Assembly: GCA_019054805.1 (NCBI GenBank)
Contig: JAHQIY010000044.1
Location: forward strand, 124,001-188,000
DNA length: 64,000 nucleotides
Direction: 5' to 3'
Origin: Brachionus manjavacas
Taxonomy: Eukaryota; Rotifera; Eurotatoria; Ploima; Brachionidae
Shown here one piece after another: positions 23,701-34,776 of this stretch; the stretch's first letter is position 1; every line of letters begins with the position of its first letter. Under the pieces are notes generated by a model. It did no database searches, was not told where the DNA came from, and saw only the letters and a program-made list of their open reading frames with translations. Position numbers and translations under genes: made by a program.

Positions 23701-26700
23701 TTTTAAATTATGCAAGAGGCCAAACATAGGTGGTTAGGAAAATCAGCAACTTCTAGAATTTTCCGAATCTGATTAGAGTGACTCTTTTACGCTATCTGAA
23801 GAATTCAGCTCAAATGTGATTACAAATCAACAAAACAAGTGCCATAAAGTCCTCATCTAAAATACGCAGCAGGAGTTCGGTCTCTTCATAATCCAAATTG
23901 TGAATTTTTAAATTCCAGAGAGAATGTGAACTGGACAAAATTTTCTATGTTTTTCCGTATCATCACAGGAAACCAGAGAACACGATAAGAGACTATCTAG
24001 GTAAACCATTAAAAATTGCAGGGAAAGGGACCAACTCTTCACTAAATTATTAGTAAATGAGTGGAAGGAAAGTGAATAATTCAACTTCTTTTAATAAATT
24101 TAAAAACAAGTAGATCGCCGGAAATCTTACAAGGTAATTCAAAGAGGAAATTCAAAAGTAAGTGACCTTAATCAGGAGCTTCTAAAAGTAATGTTAATTT
24201 TTTATGTTGTCAATAAATAAAAAAATAACATTACCTGACAGATCTTAATAAATTCCTGACAAAAAAATTGAAATACAACTCAATACTATTGGTATTATCA
24301 TTATTTATTTGTGTTTCTGTTCGAGTCCTGGCGCCTTCGGATAATTAAAAAAATAAAAAAGATTTAAAATTTCATCATTTAGTTGAAGAAGGCAAGCATA
24401 CATAGAGGAGTAGTATTCGAAACAAATCTTGATTTTGAGCCTCTTTGATACTATGGAATTAAGGTTTTAAATAATAATTTTAATCTAAGGTTTTGTGATC
24501 GATTTTTTTCAATCTTAAATTTATTTTCTTCTTCAAAGAACAATTTTATTTATTTATTCATTGATCTGTATCGAGCTAATGCACCTTCGGAAAAAAAATA
24601 CAAAATCAAAAAAATCAAAAAATAATTAAAATAAAGTTACAGATAAAATAAAATAAAAATCGAAAAAATATACAAACAATTGGCTTTTTTAATTAAATTA
24701 TTGCTAAATTGATATTTAATTTAAAAAATTTAATTGTTATTAACGAAAAGGACCTGTTAATAAAGTACGTGTTTAAAAAAAATTTTCTGTAATTTCTTTT
24801 TTAGTGATTTTTTTACATGATTTGTCTTATTTTATACTTTATATTAAGAAAGAGATTTTTTTACCTAAATTGATGCATCGAAAAAAAATAAATATTTTAA
24901 ATAAAATTAAAATTGACTAATTTTAAAAAAATATTCTGTAATTTCCTTTTTAGTGATTTTTTACATGATTTGTCTTATTTTATACTTTATATATTTATCT
25001 TATATAGCAGCCTTTTGTTGAGTTTTTATGTTCGGTATAAAGAGCTACCATGCAAGTATTCCTAGTAACACTTCTCAACAATTTTTTTGCAGTAGTTAAT
25101 AATTTGTATTTTTAAATTTTAATTATAATGTTTTATCTAGAATAGTTATATAATTGTAGTAAGCTTTCGATCTTTTTGATGAAGTATATTCAATTTTTGA
25201 TTAAATTTTTGTTTTCTTCAGAATCTTCAAAATCCATTATATTTAAAAAATAATTATATTCTCCAATATTTTTTAGAAAAAATTAGAATTAATAATGAGT
25301 GTTTAGGTAGATGACAAACTTTTTATTTTTTCATTATAAACATTATATTCATTATATAGAATAGAAGCTTTTTATAAAAAGCTATTTAAATTAAGAATTT
25401 AAAACAGCTTTAATGTAATTATCTATTTTTATAATATAAATAGGCTACAGTATAAAATTTAGATTTTTTTAAATTTCTAAAATCATAAAGGCATTAAATT
25501 GGAAGTTCCAAGATGAAATTAGGTGAAATCAAATAATTTGCTAAATTTTTTTTTCTCAAAGACTAAAATTCACTATCAATTTTAATTTCTTTATCTTAAA
25601 AGTTCTAAAATGTCTTTAAAATTAAAAGGAAAAACATATTTATCCCATACTACAAAAATATTCATTTGATTAGAAATAAAAGCACTTACTTTACATAATC
25701 ATGCATAGATTTACATATTTGCATTATTGAATTCATGACAACAATATCATCATTAAAATCTTCAGTAGATCTATAAAATAATTTTCAATAATTCTAAAAA
25801 AAACAAATAAAATTTGGCCGATACTTTAAAAATCCATTCAGTATTGATTTGTAAACTTCCATTTTGATAGAATCTTTTTGAAACAAATTCAAAAATTGCA
25901 TGAACTTGTCCTTTTATTTTTGAATTTTTTAAAAAAGTCAAAAAAAATAATCAAGCAAATACCATCGAGAAAAGAATGTTAAAATCTGTGACATAAATAA
26001 GAATTTTGGATACAATTGACTGAAGTTGTGGATAATAATTCTCAAATTGACGGTCAGTTTGGACATGTTTTATTATATCACCAATAAGTGTATTAATTTC
26101 TTTTTTCTGAAATAATTTCGAATACAAAAAAATTTTTAAAATCTTATCAGATACTTACAGTGAAATTTTTCAAAGTAAATTCTATCCATATTTCAGCACA
26201 CATCATGTATTGCTAAAAAAAGTTAATCAAAAAATTTTTTTGGCAATAATACATTTTTTGGTAAAAAATTTAACTGCAATATCTTCAAATTTTGTGACCA
26301 GCTTCCAAACATCCTTCAACAATTGTAAATCTTGTTTATTTTTTTCCTTATTTTCTTTGTTTTTGTCTTCATGGTCATTGAATACCAAGCACATGCCAAG
26401 ATTTCGAAACAACAAATGCTTAGAAAGAATTTAGTAATTCTTAATACACTAATCAGAAACAAAAGCTACCTTTGGAAAAAATTGTTCATCAGAATCCTTG
26501 ATCATTTCAACTATGTCGGCAGCTATTTGGCAGATATAGCTGGGCTCAAATGAAGACATCATAGAATTAATTAAAAGTCCGCTTAAATTATAAAAATTTT
26601 TCATTCATAAAAAATGATATCTTTTATTTACTTGACAATTCTGTTTGCATTTGATACTTCTATGCATTTGTTAAGAACTTCCTTTAGATATTCATTATTC

Positions 26701-29523
26701 CTATTGTATGTAACACTCTGTAGAATCCAATCGATTGCTGGACAATACAATTCGATGTAGGATCTAAAATCAATTTTTTCATTTGTGATTAATTTTTTGA
26801 CTTTTTCATTAGAAATCTTTAAAAAAAAAATAGTTTTATTTTTTTTTTTTAATTTTTTATTACTTGTTTAAAGACAAATAAAAGATTATTTAATGAAAGC
26901 AGTTGATGTTCTCTTAGATTTGGATCTATTGAAATACCAACCCTGCAAATGTAGCAGTTGGTATAGGCTGCCACTAAAGGGTCACCAATGCCAGAAGTCA
27001 TCGAAATCAATCGATTTATTGATTTTGAAACAGACCTTTTTTTTTTTAGATTTTAAATGTAGATAGAAAAAATTTAAATCAATTACTCGTCGGACAAAAA
27101 ATTAGTACATTTTAGTATGGCTGCTTCGACGTAAATACGCGGTAAGAGTTCGCGAATCGAAGCTATTTTAAAAAACCAATTGCGGCACGTTTCTTTGGCA
27201 CTAGCTGGCACAATATCAGCGGTAAAATTTTCTTCAAGAAAAAATTTGAATTTTAATAGCCTTAAAAAAAAATTAATTTAAAAACCTGGCAATGGTTGTG
27301 GCTTAGAGGAGCCTGGTGCTAAATAAGTACTCTTTGATTTGATTCTTTCGTAAACAAGTTTCCCAAATGTGTCCAATATATCGGTAATTAGAACAAATTT
27401 ACTCGGGTAAAATTGTATGACGCTTGTGTCTGCAAGTAATTTTGAACACTTAAAAAAAAATTTATTTTTTTTTTCTCTTTTTTATAAGTTCTTATTTATT
27501 TAAATTCTAATTTCTAAGCAATTTTCCCAAATAAAAAGTGCTTCTTTTTAAATTGACGTTCTTTAGATAATATTATACATAAATTATTTTAAGATTATTG
27601 TAAACCTGCCTAATTAAATTATAAGTTAATTTGGTAAAAACTTTTGGACCCTTCAAATATCTCGATAACTGTAAAATAAAAGTATGTAAACCCCGTATTA
27701 TTCTTGTAGATCTTTTCAAGCTCTATCTTGTTATGAATCGTCCGACTCCGGAAATTTCTCAGCTGATTAGAAATCGGTCTCAAAAGGCTGATTAGTGAGA
27801 TAACTTGAATTTTAGTCAAATTAGTAATTTGAACACCGTTGTTTTTAGCATGAATTAGCTTTAAATTATAATCCCCATTTTAGCTTTTTGGTTTTCAAAC
27901 ATGACCATGATCATAAAAAAATTTTTTTTATTGAGGAATGCTTTTTTTTTCATCGAACTAGCTAATTATGTAAAAAAGGGGGTAAGTATGGTTAATTTGG
28001 TTACACCAAATCTCCCCCAAATTCTTTAATTTTTCACAAAATTAACCTTTGAAGACAATTTGAGATTAAAATAGCTTATAAAAGTCTATTTTTGAAAAAA
28101 TTTAATTGCAACACATAAAAGGAAAATTATTTTGAAAAATTAATTTTGAAAAAAATGAAAAATTAACCCAAAAGCAAAAAAAAATAAAAAAATAATTTTT
28201 TGTTGGCCAAATACAAATAGAAGAAGATAAAGAAAATTCTAATAAGTGGTTGGCTTGTGAAAACTGGGAATGTTGGTCATGTTACGATTGTTTTTTGAAG
28301 TAAATAAATACTTTTTTTTTTAAAAATGAGCTATATATTTTTAAATAAAAAAAGAAATATTTAGTACTAATATAAATTTTTTTTTGTTTTTTGAAAATTT
28401 TTTATTTTACTTTTTAATTATCAAAATCTATTAAAATTAACAAAAATTTCGTACAAAAATTTGATGAAATAGAAAGGTTAGGATTAAAAACGAATAAAAA
28501 CAGATTAAAATGCAAAAAAATGTGATTCACGCATAAAATGAATTTATATAAATCTGAAAATTACATAAATTAATTTTTTAAATTAAAATGTAAAGTCAAT
28601 AATTAAAAAAAAGATTCTTCTTTTTCATTAAAATTTAATATTTTTTTTTTACATCACTGTAGCTGTCTGATTACTCATTCTTAAATGTTTCTTTTTTTTT
28701 TTCTATTTTTATTTTCTTCTTCTAGATTTATAGTTTTTTCCGAAAAAGTTTTATTGCTGAATTTATACAAAATCTTTATTAAACTTAGTTTAAAAGCCAT
28801 CTTTCTCCATCTAAGATATTTGGAAGACCTAACAATATTAAATTTGAAAAAAAAAGAAATTACCTGTATGACGATTTTTAGCGATTTAACTTTTTCATCT
28901 TCATTCCAAGCATTCAGTAATGCATTATTAAGCTCATCGATTCTCCTGATATAATCCTGCTGTGAAAGATTGACCATTTCTTGCATATTATCTTCATCAA
29001 ATTGATCTAACTGTTCGAGTCTATTTTTTATCTTATCTGACAAAGTGGTCATAGATTTTTGTGCCATCGATTTAGTGTTGACAGCACCATTGATCGGATT
29101 TAGAAAGCTAGAAGTGATCGAAAGCTTTTCAACAGTAGTATATTTTGACAAAATGGCATTTTTTTTAAGTGACCAAGGCTCAAAGCTGATCATAGCTTCG
29201 CTTTCTTTAATTTTTTCTTGCTAAACGTTTTAAAAATAAAAATTGTTGAATTTTGATTAAAAGTCTCAAACTTTTTCTTTAATTGAAATTTGAGCGACCA
29301 TTTTTGACAAAGGATCCATAGAGGCAGCGGATAGTGGATCAATCAAAGATGATTGAGAATCATTTTGCTTAATAACTTTTCCTTGTATACTCTCAACCAA
29401 AGGCCTTAGTGGATGTTGGTTGGATGCTACTTTGACCAAGTTCAATTTCGGCCTGACATAGCATCGATCCTTGCTAATCCATTTAAATTCATTCAGGCTA
29501 TTTTTTTCAGCAATGGAACTCAT
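20719..29523 (-). CDS. VPS35L: VPS35L, retriever complex subunit
   Basis: Nineteen exons join without breaking frame to 988 residues (human about 963): 29523-29272, 29220-28864, 27448-27286, 27231-27087, 27035-26864, 26816-26632, 26581-26470, 26418-26275, 26212-26159, 26106-25963, 25910-25825, 25770-25690, 22388-22220, 22162-22085, 21741-21627, 21582-21205, 21158-21052, 21001-20858, 20799-20719. Recognisable blocks include [12 protein letters not shown] near the N-terminus, [118 protein letters not shown] and [15 protein letters not shown]35L, with VPS26C and VPS29, forms retriever, which recycles integrins and other cargo from endosomes. The N-terminal Met is about 185 bp from the MMACHC start on the other strand. 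One 3.3 kb intron holds retrotransposon debris. The last exon and the exon starting 21001 are the least certain. Confidence 0.93.
22650..23582 (-). mobile_element. 5'-truncated non-LTR retrotransposon fragment (RT C-terminal region)
   Basis: A minus-strand frame ending at 22879 reads as the C-terminal part of a jockey/CR1-type reverse transcriptase polyprotein. [18 protein letters not shown] is followed by [16 protein letters not shown] and a helical stretch with [16 protein letters not shown]. It has 223 residues from its Met and is open back to about 23580; the catalytic RT core lies upstream and is absent, so the copy is 5'-truncated. After the stop comes about 190 bp of 3' UTR, a CTCCTTTAAGGAG hairpin and an AAATA-rich tail at about 22650-22690. 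It is inactive and lies in the sense orientation of VPS35L. Confidence 0.85.
24301..24341 (-). mobile_element. Retrotransposon 3' tail fragment
   Basis: Reverse complement reads CCGAAGGCGCCAGGACTCGA followed by an A-rich run with CAAATAAATAA, resembling the 3' end of the LINE family seen at 42334-42374. No coding part is attached. Confidence 0.45.
24546..24592 (-). mobile_element. Retrotransposon 3' tail fragment
   Basis: Reverse complement reads CCGAAGGTGCATTAGCTCGA, then AATGAATAAATAAATAAA. It matches the pattern GAAGGAGCTTTAGCTCGG plus (AAAT)n at 42334-42374, so it is probably a very short 5'-truncated insertion of the same family. Confidence 0.55.
24772..24993. repeat. 75-bp direct duplication
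   Basis: The stretch from TTTAAAAAAAATTTTCTGTA through TTTTATACTTTATAT (24772-24845) recurs at 24921-24993 with only a few differences, offset about 149 bp. It is an AT-rich local duplication of no obvious function. Confidence 0.7.
27449..28863 (-). other. Second VPS35L intron, 1.4 kb
   Basis: AT-rich intron. It contains an unexplained 66-codon minus-strand ORF (27619-27819), a hairpin at about 27993-28009 (ATTTGGT pairing with ACCAAAT) set between a G-run (27970s) and a C-run (28013-28017), and a plus-strand Trp/Cys-rich mini-ORF at 28219-28302 listed separately. Confidence 0.6.
28219..28302 (+). pseudogene. Possible relic of a Cys-rich C-terminus in VPS35L intron
   Basis: Plus-strand frame reading [19 protein letters not shown], then SCYDCFLK and a stop. 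The W-x2-C, C-x2-C-x2-C spacing is unlike random AT-rich translation and resembles terminal zinc-binding tails of some transposases. The frame is closed by a stop just upstream, and an AG (AAATAG) precedes it, so it could be a last-exon relic. I cannot assign a family. Confidence 0.25.
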
Positions 29524-29707
29524 TTTTTTCTAAATTAAAATTTTAAAAAAAAAATTAAAAAAAGCCAAAATTCATGTGACTTTTAAGATAAAGTATATGC
29601 AACCAGAAGGAGACTAACTAACTTGTCTTTAAATCATAAGCATTTGCAATTCTTCTCAAACTTAAAATTAATAAATAAAAATTACTTTCAATTTTTTTTA
29701 CATAATC
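29524..29707. promoter_or_regulatory. Shared bidirectional promoter region, VPS35L / MMACHC
   Basis: The initiation codons of the two divergently transcribed genes are only 184 bp apart. No other gene fits between. The segment must hold both 5' UTRs and both promoters; no TATA box is evident on either strand, as is common for divergent housekeeping pairs. Confidence 0.6.
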
Positions 29708-30673
29708 ATGATTTATAGAGAAATTTTAGAAAAATTTAACTCTAGCTTGGAACCGCTGGAGCTCGAATCCTATCCATTTTTGGTAAAATGGTACAATAAT
29801 CGGGTTGGAGAGAAGTTCAAGCTTGATTACGATGATAACACTTTGGCATGTTTGGTCATCAATCGGCCTAAAATGTTCGAAAAGCTTTTTCTTCAATACA
29901 TATTTGAAAATTTTAAAAAAGACCCCGGTTCTTTGGAATCACAAAACGATTTAATTGACGAATGTTTAAATCAGAGTTTTAGCAAAATTAAAAAAGTTAT
30001 TTTTTAATAAAAATTTTTGTTTTTATGTCAATTTTTGATAAATACTATTTTAAGGATTTAGAAAATTGGTTCGTCACGGATATTGACGTAATTAAGGACT
30101 ATGAAATGATGCCGGGAAGTCGTCGACCAAAAATAATCATGCAAACATGTGCTCATGTGTCCGGGGCAGCATATTTTTATGATCCAAAAAATTTTGACTA
30201 TGACTTGGTTCATGACGCTGAGAAATCTTATAAAAAAGTATTTTTGTTGTGGTTCTATTGAAAAATAATTATTTTTTTAGAATTTAATGGGAGTATGTTT
30301 GCATCCTAGATTCGGTGGATGGTTTGCAATGAGAGCAGTGTTTGTGTTTAGAGATGTTGTTTTAGAAGATGGAGAGATAAGCATGAAAAGTGTAGTCGAC
30401 CCGCTAAATGGAGACATGACCAAGGTTTTGGATGTTTTGAAAAAATTTAATTACAATTGGAAAGACTCGAGGTACCGTGATGTAATCCGGGTCGAGGATA
30501 GTTATTCTCCGCTGCAAAGAGAGTATTTTGATCTAGAGCCAAGATACAGAAAGAGTTTGATAAAAAAATGGCTGACATTTGCCAATGTTGACAAGCTGGT
30601 TGAGTTTTATCAAAATGATTACCAAGAAAAATCTCAAAGAGATTACCTAAGCAAAAATTTTTTTATATTTTAG
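29708..30673 (+). CDS. MMACHC: MMACHC, cobalamin processing (cblC) protein
   Basis: Exons 29708-29995, 30055-30237 and 30281-30673, all joined in phase 0, give 287 residues (human 282). MMACHC binds incoming cobalamin in the cytosol and removes its upper ligand by reductive decyanation or glutathione-dependent dealkylation, feeding both B12-dependent enzymes. Family blocks in order: YPFLVKWYNNRVG near residue 20, DYEMMPGSRRPKIIMQTCAH followed by VSGAAYFY, then the hallmark GVCLHPRFGGWFAMRAV, and FNYNWKDSRYRDVI with YSPLQREYF. The C-terminus is short and lacks the Pro-rich extension of mammals. Introns are 59 and 43 bp. A poly(A) signal is at 30747-30752. Confidence 0.95.
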
Positions 30674-31629
30674 TAATTTTTCCAAATTTTACCCAATTCT
30701 GAATAGTTGCTCATTTATTTTAATCTGAACATGTTTTTAGATCTGAAATAAATATTTTGAAAAAAATTTTTTTAAATCATTTCATGAATCTATTTAAAAT
30801 ATTTACTTTATTTAATATCAGAACGTATTAATTTATTTTGTAAATAAATTTTAAATACACAATTAAAACAAATAAATGCCTTATATTAGAGGGTCCAAGA
30901 TTATTAAAACTGCTTTTAAATTTTTGCAGACTTATGCAGAGCTTACCTTTAGATTTAACAAAGTATGTTAAATACAAAAATGTATCTCTGCATTAATTCT
31001 TTAAAAAAATAACAATTAATTTCATACTTAAAACTTTATTTGATAATTTTTGAGTATCAAAAATTGATTATAAACTTCTAATTGCCAGGAGAGGTCACTG
31101 TTTCAAAGAAATTTGGAGGCTCCAGAAATTCGGAAACTTTTTCAATAGATTTATTTTTTCATCATTCAAAAAAAAATAATTATAATAAGAAAATATTCTG
31201 GATCAAAAAATAAAACACACCGAAATCAGTTGAAGATGATCAATCTCAAAAACAAAAGATCAATTAATTTTTACTTTCATTTTAAAAATTATTTTCAATT
31301 TTTCTAAATAAATTATCAAAAAAATTAGATACAAAAAAATATATTGATTAATTTTGATAGTTCACCCTTAAAATAAAATCGAAAAAAAATTAGATAGCTT
31401 TGAAAAATAAAAAATGACTTTAAAAAATCGGAGATAATTTAGTTCAATTTCCTTTAAATATTTCTTTCATTTAATTTAACTTAATACAAAAACATATTTT
31501 TTAATTAATTTTTTTCGTAGTTTTAAAATTTTTTAGAAAATGATTATTCATAATAAAATTAACTTTAATTCAACATGAAAAATTATGATTTTTTTTGAAT
31601 TTAGTGTTATTTTCAAATGGTGTAACAAA
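30674..31629. other. Intergenic region MMACHC-ALKBH7
   Basis: About 950 bp, AT-rich, with the MMACHC poly(A) signal at 30747-30752. I see nothing else. An upstream in-frame ATG for ALKBH7 at 31585 is discussed with that gene. Confidence 0.6.
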
Positions 31630-32509
31630 ATGATTTTTAAACTTCTAAAACTCAACTCTTTTTTGATCAAGTGCTCTTTCAAAAATGCTCGTCAATTTTC
31701 TAGTTCAGTTGAAAAATTAGTCTCTGATGGGATAACAAACTGCACGCATTTGCTGAATTCAAATGATCCTGAGGTGTTGAAAACAATGCAAAATTGTATG
31801 ATTGTCAAAGAAAATTTTATAAATGAACAAGAAGAAAATGAGCTTTTGGCCGAAGTAAATCCTTACATGAAAAGGCTAAGATATGAATTCGACCACTGGG
31901 ACGACGTAATATTTATTTAAATTTGTTTTCAATTTTAAATAAATTTTAAAATTGTTTTTAATTTTAACTAAAATTTAAATTTGAAGGCAATTCACGGCTA
32001 TAGGGAAACCGAGCGCCTGAAATGGAATGAAGAAAACCAAAAAATTCTCAATAGGGTCAAACAATTTGCTTTTGATGCTTTCTCCTCTCAGGACAACACG
32101 AATTTACTCAATCACATACACATACTTGATCTCCATGAAGACGGCTACATAAAGCCCCATGTGGACGCAGTACGATTCTGCGGAAACACCATTGCCGGTA
32201 TTTGTCTTCTGAGCGATGCGGTCATGAAACTAACAAGTGAAAAAGATAAATCTAAATACGGCTTAGTTTTGCTTAAAAGAAGATGTCTTTATGTAATGAG
32301 GTTATTAAATTTGTTAAATAAAATTTAAAAAATTTTTATTTTAAAAAAAATTATTTTTCAGGGACACAATGCGCTATGATTATGCACACGAAGTTCTTGG
32401 AAATTCTGAATCCTTTTTTAAAAATGTCCAAGTTCCAAAGACTAGGCGAATTTCAATTATTTGCCGAAACGAGCCGGATTTGTCAGCTCATCCGGAAAAA
32501 ACGAACTAA
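31630..32509 (+). CDS. ALKBH7: ALKBH7, mitochondrial Fe(II)/2-oxoglutarate dioxygenase
   Basis: Exons 31630-31905, 31987-32300 and 32362-32509 give 245 residues (human 221). ALKBH7 is a mitochondrial AlkB relative linked to fatty-acid metabolism and programmed necrosis. Key sites are present: RRLRY-type context as KRLRYEFDHWDD, GYRETERLKW, the metal His and Asp in GYIKPHVDAVRFCG, IAGICLLSDAVM, the second metal His in MRYDYAHEVLG, and the 2-oxoglutarate Arg in RRISIICR. I chose the ATG at 31630 because it starts a basic, hydrophobic presequence (MIFKLLKLNSFLIKCSFKNA) suited to mitochondrial import; the in-frame ATG at 31585 would add 15 residues. Poly(A) signal at 32529-32534. Confidence 0.93.
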
Positions 32510-34776
32510 ATTCTTTTTATTTTTTTTAAATAAATTTTAATTATTACCCGTGAAGATAATTATCTTATCATTAAAATGCATTTAAAACTGCAGGATTAAT
32601 TTATTAGTGATCTGTCAAGCATTATCTTGTGTATTTCTTATGGTCATGTGCACATGAAATATGATAAATGGTTTTAAACATCAAGAGTATCTAGTCATGT
32701 CGAAAAAATCTTTTCATTAAGCTGGTTTGAGTACGTGATACTGTAACAAGATAAGATAAAATCGAATTAGTATTGATCGTTGCATTAGTGATAGCCTTAA
32801 GTCGTTGTAAAACGATTTTTTAAGGACTTTTTTGTTATGAACGGTGAAAAAGTTAATCTTTTAAATTCATCTAAATCTAATCTATTTTTAAGATTGCTAA
32901 AAATTTTGATTCTAAAAAATGATTTTTAAAGAAAAAAATTTGTCACTGTCTTTTAGTAAAATAATTTTCTTTTTTATTCAATTTAAAATTTGTTATCAAT
33001 TCAGGTTTTTGATTTTTTTTTAATTTTAAAGGCTTAGTTTCAATAAATTAAAATTAAAAAAAAATAATTTTTGCAACGCCTTGGCTGGTTGGAATGAAGA
33101 CTTAGGTTTTTTACAAAGAAATATCTCATTTTCTAAACACTATTCGACTTTTAATAAAAAATAAATCTCATAAATATTGTCAGAAAAATAGCTTCTTCAA
33201 AAGTAAATGATATCTAAAGAATTTATTGGGATTTGATTGAGAAAGAATCTCGAGGATATTTATTCTATCCTTTGCATATGGGTCCTATAAGATTGATATG
33301 TGAGGAAAAATATGGATTTTTCATTAAATTGTATGCCCTGAAAAATGCATAGTCACTATTGAATAATTGTTTGCCAAAAAGACCCAGGATTTATTATGGA
33401 AGAGATTCCAGAAACGATAATATTTTAATATATTTGTTTTAACTTTGCTTAAATTTTTCTTTATTGCGTTATTTCCCGATAATTTAAATAATTTTTGTTT
33501 AAAATAATATCTATAAAACTCTAAGTCAAAGGGAAATTTAGGCTCATAGTATCATTATTTTATTTAAACATATAATTAATGTATTTAAAAATTTGCAAAA
33601 ATTAGTACTGATTTTTTTGTTATTGCTTGGAACAAATCTGTCCCCTAGATCTTTTTTTTGATCAAGAAGTTTCAAGGTTAATCAACAGGCTAGTGCCCCT
33701 GTCCATAAAGACCGATCAACGCTTCGTTTGTTAAAATTTAAATTTAATACATGTAAAAAATAATAATATTTAATTGCTTTAAATATTATTTACTTTAATT
33801 TAATTTAAAAGAGAATCAAATAAAAATTTGGCAAAGTCTTTAGTAGATATTTATAAAAAATTTAATTTTATAAAGATTTAAATTTTTTATGAAAATTTTT
33901 TTGATGACATTTTTTATTTTTTAATCATTTCTAATTCTTAACAAAGTTAAAAAATATACATAGACTCTTTTATAATTGTACACATAGTCGTATGAAATAT
34001 GTGAATTTTTCACTTTTTTTTTTAGATATTTTTTGGCTATCTATTTTGTTTCTTTTAATTTTCAAATAATTATTCCTAATAGCAAAAATTCATTCAATTA
34101 CCAGCTGAATTCAATGATTCAAAGTTTTCAAGAAAAAAAAATTCTTTAATATTTTCAAAAAATAGAAAATTTTTGTTTATTTAGAAAAAAATGCGATCAA
34201 AAATATTAAAATAGAATAGGATGATTGTACAAGTCCCGTAGAGAGAATAGAAAAATTTGACTTAGATGAAAGTTCCTGCTAGTACCAATTAGAATATTTT
34301 AACACACGTGAATGTATGATAGGTGTTGAGTATTTTTTTCAGCACTGGATTAAATTGCATACTCGCGAGACTTAAAGAGCAGGTGTTAAATACATAAGCG
34401 GAAATAAAAAACATTTTTTTCTAATTAAAAAATCAAATTAAAAGATTATGAGAATTTTAAAGTCTATCAAATTTAAAAGTCGTATACAAGCAAAAATTAA
34501 ATTAACAGCTTTTAGTCTTGACATTTTTTCTAATAAATATTTAGTTTAGATTGAACACCAGCCAAATTGATTTTTGAATATAGATAATGATTTGCTGTTA
34601 AATGCAAACTAGCGAGCAAATACTAATAAATTTGTTATCTCAAATCTAAGTCGTAAAAAAATTTGCCAACAATTTCAAAAGCGCGAAAAATAGATAACAC
34701 ACGAGCTCTACATATTGACTCGTACTTTTACAAATAATGTATATAAAGTGTTGAAATTCTTTTAAAAAATACAATC
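32510..34776. other. Intergenic region upstream of the Wnt gene
   Basis: 2.3 kb of AT-rich DNA with no supported gene. A 14-base word TCAACAGGCTAGTG at about 33681-33694 also occurs at about 21885-21898 downstream of a VPS35L exon, hinting at a dispersed repeat. The right end holds the Wnt TATA box. Confidence 0.55.
34740..34748 (+). promoter_or_regulatory. TATA box of the Wnt gene
   Basis: TATATAAAG starts 37 bp before the Wnt initiation codon. If used at the normal 25-30 bp spacing, transcription would start within about 10 bases of the ATG. Confidence 0.5.

Larger units (their letters stand above)
22389..25689 (-). other. Large VPS35L intron with retrotransposon debris
   Basis: 3.3 kb between the exons ending at 25690 and starting at 22388. 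It contains a 5'-truncated non-LTR retrotransposon fragment (22650-23582), two further retrotransposon-like 3' tails (24301-24341, 24546-24592), and a 75-bp direct duplication at 24772-24845 and 24921-24993. All retroelement pieces read in the minus direction, as the host gene does. Confidence 0.75.

Noticed and set aside
24310-24340. tRNA T-arm (TTCGAGTCCTGGCGCC)
   Set aside because: The five bases on either side do not pair, and no acceptor, D or anticodon arm exists; better read as a retroelement tail in reverse.
26210-26553. Plus-strand ORFs over VPS35L exons
   Set aside because: Antisense to exons that align in order with VPS35L.
27619-27819. 66-codon minus-strand ORF in a VPS35L intron
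   Set aside because: Open and in the gene's orientation, but it falls between two exons that join correctly without it, and I recognise nothing in it.
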